64,000 nucleotides of DNA from Candidatus Wallbacteria bacterium (GTDB taxonomy: Bacteria; Muiribacteriota; UBA6191; JACPRK01): positions 1 through 64,000 of the forward strand of contig JACQZN010000014.1 of assembly GCA_016213845.1 (NCBI GenBank). The letters are read 5' to 3'. The translations under genes were made by a program, and so were the position numbers. Below the pieces are notes generated by a model. That model was not told the origin of the DNA. It saw nothing but the letters and a program-made list of their open reading frames with translations, and made no database searches. Shown here in pieces: positions 41,155-50,700 of this stretch (position 1 is the first letter of the stretch; each line of letters begins with the position of its first letter).

Positions 41155-42951
41155 TTACCTGGGCACCAGCACTTCCATCACTTCGCCCAGCCTGGAGCTG
41201 CCAATCTCCGGGAAGGTGAAGAGGATTCTCCGGCCGTCGGGGCTGAAGTCGAGGTTGTTGCCGGGCTGGGTCGTCAGCCGCGTGGCGGCCGAGCCGTCCA
41301 GGTTCATCAAGTAGATGCCGCGCAGTGCGGCGTCGTTGGTCTTCAGGCTGAAGGCAATGCGCGAGGCCGCCGGCGAGAAGGTAGGTGATTCGGCGCCCGG
41401 CAACGCCTGGCCTCCGGGCAGCGTGGGGAGCACGTCGATCGGGTCGACCCCGCCCAGAGCGAACGCGCTGAAGACGCCGTTGGACGTGGCCGACGTGGCG
41501 AAGGAGTAGACCACCCGGCCCGTCGAGGCCGCCTCGATCGCGCTCACCACCGTGACGGCCCCAGGGGGGCGGCTGCCGCTGATGAGCCGGTCGGTCGACG
41601 TCACGGCCGTGGTGCGCCCCAGCACATCGCGGCTCACCTCGACCCGCCGCAGGTTGGGCGTGAGGTAGTAGTTGAAGGCCTTTCCGTCGGGCGACCAGGC
41701 CGGCTGGTAGAACTCGTTGCCGCTGGTCAGGAGCGTGCGGAAGGCCCCGCCGGCACTCGGCACGACGCCGATCCGGTACGGCAACGTCGGGAACCCCTCG
41801 AACCGCACGAAGAGGATCTCGGTACCGTCCGGCGACCACGAAAGTCCACGGCCCAAGCCCGTCTGCGAATCGAAGGCGGCCTTGGCGCCGCGCGTCAGCA
41901 CCTGCGAGAAGACGTTCCCGTTCCTGTCCATCACGCCGATCTCACCCGAGGCCGAGGTGAAGGCCACCTGGGTGCCGTTGGGCGCATGCTCGAGATCGAA
42001 GGCGGCGAGACCGGCCCTCAGCGTGCGGTGCGTGTCGAGCTGGATTGTCCCGACGTCCCGCACAGCCTCTCCGGTCCGCAACACGATGTTCGGCACGCGG
42101 CGCGTGAAGGTGTCGGTCCGCTCCAGCCTCAGGGCGTAGAGCGCCAGCGGCAGGCTGTCGAAGCGGAAGAACCCGCCGGGCGTGGTCACCAGTGTGCGCG
42201 ACGTGCCCTCAACCGTGACCCGGACACCGCTGTGGTCGCCCGTCGCTGCGTCGCGCGGCTCCACGACCACGCGGCCGGCCAGCGCCGCTACGGATTGCGG
42301 ATTCAACGGCTCCAGCGTGGTGGAAACCTGCGTGGCCTGGCCGCTCAGCACCTCAACGTCGTGCACCGTCTCCTCGACGAAGCCCGCCTTCTGAAAGACC
42401 ACCGAGTAGATGCCGGCCTCCAGGTCCGCCAGCGTCCAAACCCCGGAACCGTCCGTCGAGGTGACCCGGGTGGTCCCCTCCAGGAAGACGCTGATGCCGC
42501 CATTACCCGCCGCACCGGCCCCTCCGAGAAGCACCGTCCCCGTCATCGACCCGGGCGGGCGGAGAATGAGGTCGGCCACGACGCGGTTGTCGCCGCCCCT
42601 CAGATTCAGGAACCGGACCCGTCCGCGCAACGGCTGCGCCGGGTTTCCGACCTGCTTGTCGGCCACGAGGTCATAGATCCCCTCGGGGATGTTCGGGACC
42701 AGGTAGTTACCCTGGGCGTTGGCGAAGAAGGGGCCGAGGAACCCGCGCTTGGGAGCGTTGGAGCCGACTTCCAGCGTGATGCGGGCGGCGGCCACCCCCA
42801 GCGGCGCCGGCGGCGTGGTCGTGGTCTCCAGGAGCGCGCCGGTCACGGTCGCCGTCGCCGGCAGGTCGAACCGATCGGGGTCCGGCCCGCATCCCATGCC
42901 GAGCACGATCCCGCAGACGACCGCGAACGCCACGACGGCAAAGCGTCTCAC
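41155..42951 (-). CDS. Lipoprotein with carboxypeptidase-regulatory-like and TolB-like repeats
   Basis: 598 residues. A lipobox L-G-M-G-C ends the signal peptide (VVAFAVVCGIVLGMGC; Cys near residue 21). Residues about 35-300 contain three beta-sandwich repeats of the carboxypeptidase-regulatory type (NYLVPNIPEGIYDLVADKQV, VWTLADLEAGIYSVVFQKAG, GFFRFDSLPLALYALRLERT). The C-terminal half has beta-propeller WD40/TolB-type repeats (LSWSPDGTEILFVRF, PAWSPDGKAFNYYL, LDFSPDGRRILFTF). It is probably anchored to the outer or inner membrane and binds partners through the propeller. GTG 42951 is the only start that gives a normal signal peptide length. Confidence 0.78.
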   Translation of the reverse strand: MRRFAVVAFAVVCGIVLGMGCGPDPDRFDLPATATVTGALLETTTTPPAPLGVAAARITLEVGSNAPKRGFLGPFFANAQGNYLVPNIPEGIYDLVADKQVGNPAQPLRGRVRFLNLRGGDNRVVADLILRPPGSMTGTVLLGGAGAAGNGGISVFLEGTTRVTSTDGSGVWTLADLEAGIYSVVFQKAGFVEETVHDVEVLSGQATQVSTTLEPLNPQSVAALAGRVVVEPRDAATGDHSGVRVTVEGTSRTLVTTPGGFFRFDSLPLALYALRLERTDTFTRRVPNIVLRTGEAVRDVGTIQLDTHRTLRAGLAAFDLEHAPNGTQVAFTSASGEIGVMDRNGNVFSQVLTRGAKAAFDSQTGLGRGLSWSPDGTEILFVRFEGFPTLPYRIGVVPSAGGAFRTLLTSGNEFYQPAWSPDGKAFNYYLTPNLRRVEVSRDVLGRTTAVTSTDRLISGSRPPGAVTVVSAIEAASTGRVVYSFATSATSNGVFSAFALGGVDPIDVLPTLPGGQALPGAESPTFSPAASRIAFSLKTNDAALRGIYLMNLDGSAATRLTTQPGNNLDFSPDGRRILFTFPEIGSSRLGEVMEVLVPR

Positions 42952-43049
42952 GTCTTGATCATCGGTAGCCCAGGACAAAAGCCGAACGGCCGAAATGGAG
43001 TCTGTACGGCAACGAAGTGCGCCCACGGACCGGTAGTACCTTACAGACG

Positions 43050-45041
43050 ATGTCGATTCCTCCCCAGACGGACCTCAACCGCGCGGTCCTGCGCCAGATC
43101 AACCTATTCAAGGACCTGCCGAACCGGGCGCTGGATCGACTGCTCGGCAGCTTCAACCTGCTGCGCTACCCGAAGGGCTTCAAGGTGCTGCGCCAGCACA
43201 GCCGCAGCAACAACGCCCTGTACCTCATCCGCTCGGGCAGCGTTCGCGTGCTGGTGGCCGACGCCCGGTCGGGCCAGGAGCGCATCGTCTGCTTCTTGGC
43301 GCGCGGCGACGTGTTCGGAGAGATGGAGATCCTCACGGGCGAGCTGATTGCCGCCACCGTCGAGACCGTCTTCGACAGCGAGTTCTGGGTCCTCTCCCAG
43401 GAGGACTTCAACTCCATTCTCTTCGACTATCCACAGATGGCCGTGCGGCTGGCGACAATGTTGTCGAAGCGGCTGCACGAGTCGAACCAGCTCCGTTTCC
43501 TGCGCCCCACCCACCACGTCCTGGCGGTCGCCGGAGCCGAATCGGCCGACCAGGCGGCGTTCATCTCCGTGAATCTGGCCGCGACCCTGGCGGCAGACAC
43601 GGCCCGGCCCGTGGCCATCCTCGACCTTTCTCCAGCCGCCGGCCCGATGGAGCGGCTGCTGGGCCATCGAGCGCTCGAGGACCCCGGGAAGATCCTCTCT
43701 TCCGGGTCCTACCTGCTCCCCGAGGGGATCGACCAGGCGCTGGTGCGAACGCCGCATGGCTTCTCGGTGATCGGGCTGAAGCCCGGCCCCGAGGAGCGGC
43801 AGCGAGCCAACGACAGCTTGATGCCGCGGTTGCTCTCGTACCTGCGGGAGCTGTTCGCCTACATCGTCGTCCACGCCGCTTCGACGCCGGACCCGATGGC
43901 GCTGCGGGCGCTTGGCCAGTGCGACCTGGTGATGCGGCTTCCGGGCGGAAGCTGGCCCGAGAGCTACGGGCGCACGAGCGGCGGACCTTCGGGCGAGCGA
44001 CCCCCGGGCACCCCGCCGCCCGTGCGCGCGGCGGTCCCGGACGGCCGGGCGGGGCCCCAGGTGATCGACCTGGCGCTGACCTCCGAAGGCGAAGAATCCG
44101 GCGCAGCCGACGTGGCCGTTCCGATCCGGCCGTGGGTGCTGGAGGCGTTCCTATCGAGCGGCACGCCAGTCGGCGCGAGCCACCCGGGTGAGGAGGAGGA
44201 TCGGGGCTTGCAGAAGCTCTCGCGGCACGCCCGCAACGCGCGCATCGGTGTGGCGCTCGGCAGCGGCACGGCGCTGGGCTGGTGCCACGTCGGCGTGCTG
44301 AAGGTGTTGGAGCGCGAGCGCATCCCGATCGACATGATCGCCGGCAGCAGCATGGGCGCCTGCATCGGCGGGCTGCGCGCCATGGGAATGTCGCTCGACG
44401 ACATCTGCGAGCTGGCGCGGGCAGTGGACCAGGAAGCGATCCGCAAGTGGTTCGACTACAACCTGCCGTTCCCGCGCGACGGGCTGCTGAAGGGGGACCA
44501 GATGGAGGCGTTCCTCTTCAACCTGTTCGCCCAGACGGAGTTCTCCGACCTGACGATCCCGCTCAGGGTGGTGGCGACCGACGTCGTGACGGGCCAGCGA
44601 GTGGTGCTGCGCGAGGGGCTGATCTACAAGGCGCTCAGGGCCTCGAGCGCCATCCCGGGGATCTTCCGGATGGCCGAGCTGGACGGGCGGCACCTGGCCG
44701 ACGGAGGCATCAGCGAGTCGGTGCCGGCACAGACGCTGCGGGACGAGGGCATCCAGCGGATCGTGGCGGTGAGCACGACGCAGCCGCCCGAGGAGACGGC
44801 CAAGACGCTGGCGAGGACGGGCGGGCAGCTCAACATCTTCGAGATCCTGATGCGGGCGACGGAGATCCTGCTCTACAAGCGAAGCAAGGCGCACGACGCG
44901 CGCGGCGACGTGAACATCAACCCGCTCATCCACGGCATCCGCTGGAACGAGCTCTGGCGCGGGCCTGAGCTGATCGACTGCGGGCAGGAGGCCGCGGAGG
45001 CATCGGTGGGCGAGCTGCGGAAGCTGATGAGCGAGGACTGA
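43050..45041 (+). CDS. Patatin-like phospholipase with cNMP-binding and degenerate MinD-like domains
   Basis: 663 residues. Residues 15-150 are a cyclic-nucleotide-binding fold (LFKDLPNRALDRLLGSF, YLIRSGSVRVLVAD, LARGDVFGEMEILTGE). Residues about 155-300 resemble a MinD/ParA-type ATPase (VLAVAGAESADQAAFISVNL, AILDLS) but lack the P-loop lysines. The C-terminal patatin domain (about 395-600) has oxyanion loop G404-S-G, nucleophile S434 in G-S-S-M-G and D551 in DGG, so it should be catalytically active on lipids. The arrangement resembles eukaryotic neuropathy target esterase and its bacterial relatives. ATG 43050 preferred over upstream GTG. Likely a lysophospholipase attached to the membrane. 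Confidence 0.85.
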   Translation: MSIPPQTDLNRAVLRQINLFKDLPNRALDRLLGSFNLLRYPKGFKVLRQHSRSNNALYLIRSGSVRVLVADARSGQERIVCFLARGDVFGEMEILTGELIAATVETVFDSEFWVLSQEDFNSILFDYPQMAVRLATMLSKRLHESNQLRFLRPTHHVLAVAGAESADQAAFISVNLAATLAADTARPVAILDLSPAAGPMERLLGHRALEDPGKILSSGSYLLPEGIDQALVRTPHGFSVIGLKPGPEERQRANDSLMPRLLSYLRELFAYIVVHAASTPDPMALRALGQCDLVMRLPGGSWPESYGRTSGGPSGERPPGTPPPVRAAVPDGRAGPQVIDLALTSEGEESGAADVAVPIRPWVLEAFLSSGTPVGASHPGEEEDRGLQKLSRHARNARIGVALGSGTALGWCHVGVLKVLERERIPIDMIAGSSMGACIGGLRAMGMSLDDICELARAVDQEAIRKWFDYNLPFPRDGLLKGDQMEAFLFNLFAQTEFSDLTIPLRVVATDVVTGQRVVLREGLIYKALRASSAIPGIFRMAELDGRHLADGGISESVPAQTLRDEGIQRIVAVSTTQPPEETAKTLARTGGQLNIFEILMRATEILLYKRSKAHDARGDVNINPLIHGIRWNELWRGPELIDCGQEAAEASVGELRKLMSED

Positions 45042-45051
45042 GCGGTCGGGC

Positions 45052-47097
45052 TCAAGGCGTCTCCGCGGGCGGCATGTAGAAGCCGCGCTTGGCGCGCTCG
45101 AAGGAGAAGCGCGAGACGAGGAGACGATCGAGCTCGGCGTCGAGGCCGGCGGGGTCGCCCTGGCGATGCCAGTGGGGCTCGGCCGTGGTCGGGCGGTACT
45201 CGAGCGAGCCTCGCCGGTTCCACACGCGGCGGTACTTGGCGAAGTCGACGAGCCGCTCGTAGTCGCGCTTGAGGACCATGCGGTCGCCCCGGGAGCGATC
45301 GACCTCGCAGACGAGCTGGAAGTTTGGATAGGGGACGCGCTCGGGATGGACGACGTCGGAGAGCCACAAATCGGTCTCGGCGTATCCGGTGAGTCCGAGA
45401 TCGGCCGCACGGCCTTCCAGGAGCGGCACGAGGCTCGCGCCTGACATCGAGGTCGGCCGGGGGACGCGCGCCAGCTCGAGGAGGGTGGGGGCCAAGTCGA
45501 TGGTTCGTACGACTGCGTCGCTCTTTCCAGTCCGTTGGCCGCCGCCGGGGAGGCGGATCAGCAGCGGCACGTTGACGTTGACGCGGTCCAGCTTCTCGCC
45601 GTGGCCGAAGTGATCGCCGGCGTCGAAGAGCTCCTCGCCGTGATCCGAGGAGAAGAGGAGCACGGTGTTGGGGGCCAGCCCCAGCCGTTCGAGGTCGGCG
45701 GCGATGCGGCCTACGGCGCGGTCGACCGAGGCGATGGCGCCCTCGTAGAGCTGGCGCACGCGGGCCTGCTCGGGGCCGGGAGGCACGGGGCGGCCGGTGA
45801 GATCGGGGAAGCGGCCGAAGCGGTTTGGCCCCTCGTAGCCGGGGGTCGTGAAGGCGAGACCCTCGGGGCTGGGCGCGGCGTAGGGGATGTGGCAGAGGGC
45901 AAAGAAGACGACGGCGAACACGGGCTTCGAGGCGGCGTGCTCGGAGAGACAGCCGGCAAGAAGACTCGACAGATGATCCGGGTCCGTCGTGAGCCAGAAG
46001 CCGCCGTCGACCTCGGGCCACAGCCGGCGCCCAGGGCCGGTCAGGGCGTACGGGAGCAGCATCGGCGAGGCGAGCAGGAGCAGGTTGCGTATGAAGGCCT
46101 TGTAGTCTCCGTCGGGGACCCGGGAGTGCTCGAAGCCCCAGGCTTCGTCGGCGAGGTGGCGCTCGATGCCGTCGGCGAAGACGGCGGTGTGATATCCCGC
46201 GCGGGCCAGCAGGGCCGGCAGTGTCGGCAGGCCGTCCCTGGGCACGCGGCGGCGCGAGAAGGTCGTGCGGATGCCGGTCTCCGACGGGTAGCAGCCCGTC
46301 ATCAGCGAGGCCCACGAAGCGGCCGTTCTCGGGATGACCGTGGAGGCGTTGGTGAAGACGAGCGAGCCTGCCGCAAGCCGGTCGAGGTTGGGCGAGGTCG
46401 GGCGCGGGTGGCCGCCGAAGCCGAGGAAGTCGGGACGGAGCGAATCGGCCAGGACGAGGACGATGTTCGGCCGACCAGCGGCGCCAGTGGGGGGCTGGGG
46501 AGCGGCCGCCTTGCCGGTGAGACCCGCGGCCAGGATGGCTAACGCGAGGGCCATGAGGGCCGGACGCCAGGGAAGGCCCCAGACACCGCGCCGAGCAGCG
46601 TCGAGCGCGAGCGCGGCCGCGACCGCCAGCGCCAGGGTTGCGAGCGTGCCGCCAGCGCCCAGCGACTCGGCCAGCAGGACGTGCAGCCGGCCTCCGGCCG
46701 GACCCAGGCTCTGGAAGAACATCTCGAAGGCCGCGGGGTAGACGGCGGCGGCGAGCAGGACGGGGGCCGCGGCCGCCAGCCCGACGCCGGCCGCCTGCCG
46801 CAGTCCCCAGGAGAGGCGGTCCCTGGCGGGACGAGCTCGGCCGCCGCCCCGCCAGAGCGCGACCAGAAACCCGAGGAGCCCGCCGAGCGCCGCGTTCTGG
46901 GCCACGAGCGCAAGCGCCCGGTCGCGGGTGAAATCGGCGAAGGCCTCGCTGGCCAGCAGCACCAGCGGCCCGCGCGCGCCCGCCAGCTCGAGCTCCCGGT
47001 GGCTCCGCCAGAAGACAAGGAGCTGGACCAGCGCCAGCCCGAGCGCGCCCACGAGGGCGCCCGCCGCCAGCTGTCGCAGGATGCCGGCGGGCTTCAC
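45052..47097 (-). CDS. Membrane-anchored sulfatase/phosphatase-superfamily protein
   Basis: 681 residues. N-terminal membrane part with about five helices (residues 8-28, 45-85, 100-122, 145-170, 178-195), then a sulfatase-like domain: NIVLVLADSLRPDFLG (metal Asp), NASTVIPRTAASWASLMTGC, FSSDHGEELFDAGDHFGHGE and NVPLLIRLPG. The position of the formylglycine Cys/Ser in C-x-P-x-R is filled differently (T-V-I-P-R-T), so a Thr nucleophile, as in phosphotransferases of the same fold, is more likely than sulfatase chemistry. The last 130 residues resemble the sulfatase C-terminal subdomain. Could modify a lipid or surface polymer. Convergent with the patatin gene by 10 bases. Confidence 0.8.
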   Translation of the reverse strand: MKPAGILRQLAAGALVGALGLALVQLLVFWRSHRELELAGARGPLVLLASEAFADFTRDRALALVAQNAALGGLLGFLVALWRGGGRARPARDRLSWGLRQAAGVGLAAAAPVLLAAAVYPAAFEMFFQSLGPAGGRLHVLLAESLGAGGTLATLALAVAAALALDAARRGVWGLPWRPALMALALAILAAGLTGKAAAPQPPTGAAGRPNIVLVLADSLRPDFLGFGGHPRPTSPNLDRLAAGSLVFTNASTVIPRTAASWASLMTGCYPSETGIRTTFSRRRVPRDGLPTLPALLARAGYHTAVFADGIERHLADEAWGFEHSRVPDGDYKAFIRNLLLLASPMLLPYALTGPGRRLWPEVDGGFWLTTDPDHLSSLLAGCLSEHAASKPVFAVVFFALCHIPYAAPSPEGLAFTTPGYEGPNRFGRFPDLTGRPVPPGPEQARVRQLYEGAIASVDRAVGRIAADLERLGLAPNTVLLFSSDHGEELFDAGDHFGHGEKLDRVNVNVPLLIRLPGGGQRTGKSDAVVRTIDLAPTLLELARVPRPTSMSGASLVPLLEGRAADLGLTGYAETDLWLSDVVHPERVPYPNFQLVCEVDRSRGDRMVLKRDYERLVDFAKYRRVWNRRGSLEYRPTTAEPHWHRQGDPAGLDAELDRLLVSRFSFERAKRGFYMPPAETP

Positions 47098-47118
47098 GTC
47101 GAAGGAGCGCTGCCCGGG

Positions 47119-47691
47119 CTACTCGTCGTAACGCGGCGCGTCAAAGAGCGGCCCGGGTACGACCTCGATCTCCGGGAACGCCCGCGATCGCACCGCTTCG
47201 TCGGCGGCCGCCTTCGAATGGATGCCGTAGCGGCCTGCGGCGTCGAGGACCAGCACGGTGATGGAGCGAGCCGCGGGATCGACGATCCAGTACTCAGGCA
47301 CTCCTGTCCGCTCGTAGAGCGCCCGCTTCTCGATGCAATCCCTGCTGGCAGTGCTCTCCGAGAGGATCTCGACGACCAGGTCGGGCGCCCCTTCGATACC
47401 GCGACGGCTGATGCGGTCGGAATGCTCCCGAGCGACGAAGACCAGGTCGGGCTGGACGGTGTCGTGCGCGTCGAGGATGACGTCGATGGGCGCCTCGAAT
47501 ACCTCGCCCAGTCGGTGCTGGCGAACGTAGGTCCGGAAGGCGAAGGACAGATTTCCGCCACCTCTCTGATGCTCCGTCAACGGCGCAGGAACCTCAAGCA
47601 ACCTCCCCTCGATGAGCTCGTGGCGTCGGCCGTCGTCCGGTAGTGCCGCGTAGTCTTCGTAAGTCGCGAGCTTGAGCGCAGGCAGTCCCAT
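47119..47691 (-). CDS. Uma2 family (DUF820) putative restriction-like endonuclease
   Basis: 190 residues. Family pattern: YEDYAALPDDGRRHELIEGR at the N-terminus, LTEHQRGGGNLSF, VFEAPIDVILDAHDTVQPDL with the P-D of the PD-(D/E)xK-like core, DLVVEILSEST and a YERTGVPEYWIVDP end. Uma2 proteins are abundant in cyanobacteria and other environmental bacteria; nuclease activity is predicted from the fold and their biological role is unclear. The gene ends 21 bases from the start of the sulfatase-like gene on the same strand. Confidence 0.88.
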   Translation of the reverse strand: MGLPALKLATYEDYAALPDDGRRHELIEGRLLEVPAPLTEHQRGGGNLSFAFRTYVRQHRLGEVFEAPIDVILDAHDTVQPDLVFVAREHSDRISRRGIEGAPDLVVEILSESTASRDCIEKRALYERTGVPEYWIVDPAARSITVLVLDAAGRYGIHSKAAADEAVRSRAFPEIEVVPGPLFDAPRYDE

Positions 47692-47714
47692 CCAAGATCA
47701 CTCCCCGGAGAAGT

Positions 47715-50700
47715 CTACCACCGCCGGCGCACGAGCGGCAGGAGCAGCACCGGCAGCACCAGCAAGTCGAGCATCGAGCCCGCCCCGCCCGTGCCGAGCG
47801 CGCAGCTCGCCCCGCTCGAACCCGAGGCCGCGGCGGGCCGCGAAGCGGTCGTCCCGCCCCCGCCCGTCGTCGGCGTGACGGGGCCCGGCTCGGCCGGCGG
47901 TGTCTGCGCCGAGGCGACCACCGTCGTGTCCCGGCCGACGCTGCGGTCCGCGCCGTCGTCGACGAACAGCCGGAACCGGTACGTGGCGGCCACGCGCGGC
48001 GTCACCGTGAGCGTGTTCGTCCCCTGTCCCACGAGGTCCAGGAACGGTCCTGCCGTCTGGACCCACGTGAACAGGAGCGGCGTCCCTTCGCGATCGACGG
48101 AGCCGCTGCCGTCGATCGTCACCGCCCCCCCGATCGCAACCCCGCGCGCGCCCGCAAGCCCCCGGATGCCCACCTGCGGCACCGAGTTCGCCGACGAGTC
48201 GACCACGACCTCCACGATCGCCTCGGAGCGGAAGATACCGTCCGTCACCTCCAGCAAAAACCCGTGCACGCGCGAGATGCGCGGCGTGAACGACGCCAGC
48301 GCCTGATCCGCTCCCGACAGGTCCACCACCGGCCCCGACACCTGCCGCCAGCGGTACCGTACCGGGTCCCCGTCCGGATCGGCGCTCCCTGTCCCGTCCA
48401 GCGTCACGGCCAGCGTGCCCGCGTCCGGGATCTTCACCCGAATCTCCTGGGTGGAGCCATCCAGTCCGTTGACTCTCGCCGAAGCCGCCGGCGGCCGGTT
48501 GACGCCATCGGGAGAGACCCGCACCCGAACCGAATCGACGGGACTGCGGCTGACCGCATCCGCCACCGCCAGACCGAAGACGTACTCGCCGGCCACCACC
48601 GGCACGAACGGCAGAATCGACCCCGTCGTCGACGGCAGCGCGGCGGCTGGCCCCTCGAGCTGGCTCCACTGGTAGGTGAGCGTGTCCCGGTCGGTGTCGA
48701 GACTGCCGCCGCCGTCCAGCGCCACCATATCCCCCAGCCGCACGAACCGGTCGGCGCCCGCGTCCGCCCGCGGCACGTGGTTGCCGGGCGCGTTCACCAC
48801 GACCGTCGTGTAGGACGGTGCGCTCTCGAGGTTGTCGTCGGCCGCGTCGGTGACCACCAGCTCGAAGCGGTAGGGCCCCGCCGTCGATACCTGGAACGAC
48901 GGGCGCGCGGTTGCCGGATTCGTGAGCGTGATCGGGGCCGCACCGGCCGGACCGCTCACCAACCGCCAGCGGTACGAAAGCGGCGCCCCCGCGCCGTCCG
49001 GATCGGCACTCTCGTGGCCGTCGAGCCCCACGATCGCCGAGGAGTCGACCAGCTGCTCCGGCCCCGCGTCAGCGCTCGGGGCCGCGATGCCGCCGGCCGG
49101 GTTGATCACCAGCACCCGCACGGTAGAAGGCTCGCTCGCGGCCTGCGAACCGTCCCGGACCACCAGCGAGAAGACGTAAGCCCCCACGCGCGGCGGACTG
49201 AAGAAGGGCCGCGCCGTCTGCGCTCCCTGCAGCAGCCCCAGCTCGGGGTTGGAAGCCGATTCGCTCCACTCGTACACGAGCGTATCTCCATTGGCGTCGC
49301 TCGAGCGCGTGCCGTCCAGCGTGACCTGCCGGCCCGGCACCGTCACCTGTCCGTTCCCCGCCGACGCCACCGGCGCCAGGTTCGTCACGTCGATCCGGAC
49401 GTCCCGGCTGTCGGTCAGCCCCGCGCCGTTGCGCACGGTCAGCCGGAAGACGTACCCGCCCGAGGCGCGCGCCGCAAACTGCGGATTGGCCACACTCGAA
49501 CTGGAGAGCGTCACCGACGGCCCCGCCTGCTGCGTCCAGGAGTAGCTGAGCAGCCCGCCCTTCGCGTCCCGGCTTCGGCTGCCGTCGAGCACGACCAGCC
49601 CGGGCCCCTGGCTCCGGTCGCTCCCCGCGTCGGCCAGCGGCGGATCGTTTCCGCTGGCCAGAGGGTCGGTCCCTCGGCTCACCTCCACGCCATCCGTCAC
49701 GCCGTCGCCGTCGGTGTCCGGGTTGTTCGGGTCGGTGCCGCGCGTCGACTCGACGAAGTTCCCCAGCCCGTCCCTGTCCGGGTCGGCGTCGCGATCGGCG
49801 GCGCTGGCCGGGTCGAGCCCGTTGGCGCGCTCGTAGAAATTCGACATCCCGTCGCCGTCCGTATCGAGCAAGAGCCGCACGGCCGCCGTCGACCGATTGC
49901 CGGCCTGGTCCGTCGCCGTCAGCACCAGGTCGTTGGCGTCCCCCGTCAGCCGGTAGCTGCCGCTGAAGGTCCCGTCCGAGGCGACGGGGATCGCCTGCGC
50001 CAGCCCGCCGTTCACCGAGAGCGTCAGTGCGGGCACGGACGAGGCATCCGTCAGCCGGCCCGAGAGCGGGCCCGTTTCGGGGGACGGCCCGCCGCTGCCC
50101 GGGTTGAGGGACGTGAAGACGGGCGGTCGCGTATCGATGACGAAGCGCGCGTTGGTGGCGGGCGCGCTCGAGTTGCCGTCCCGATCGCGCGCGTTGGCGA
50201 CCAGCGCCACCGCCTCGCCGTCGGCGAACTGCCCGCCGTTGTCGGAGGCGACCACGTAGCGCAGCGTGAAGACGGTGCCGCCGCCCGTCATCGGCGTGGC
50301 CGGGAGATCCGAGGTGCCGGGCTGGTCGATCGCCAGCGTCGGCACGCTGACCAGCTGCTCGTCGAAGGTGGCCGTGATCGTGAGTGCGCCGGCTGGCACG
50401 GGCGAGCTCTTGGAGTAGGCGAGCGCCACCCGCGGGCCACGCCCCTCGTCGGCCACCGTGACTGCCGCGACCTGCAAGTTCCCCGGCGGACCCTCCACCG
50501 ACTGAGGCACAGCGTCCGGCGAATCGAGGCTCAGGAGCAGGAAGGAATCGCCCAGAGGAGTCGAAGGGTCCAGTGAGGCCACTACCTCGGTCGTCGTCCC
50601 CGCGCCCACCGAAAGGCCGCTGCCGGTGACGCTGCCCAGGAGCGTGTCGGTGGAGTCGAGCGTCCGGTCCGTCGAGAGGAAGGCCGACAGCGTGAAGCCC

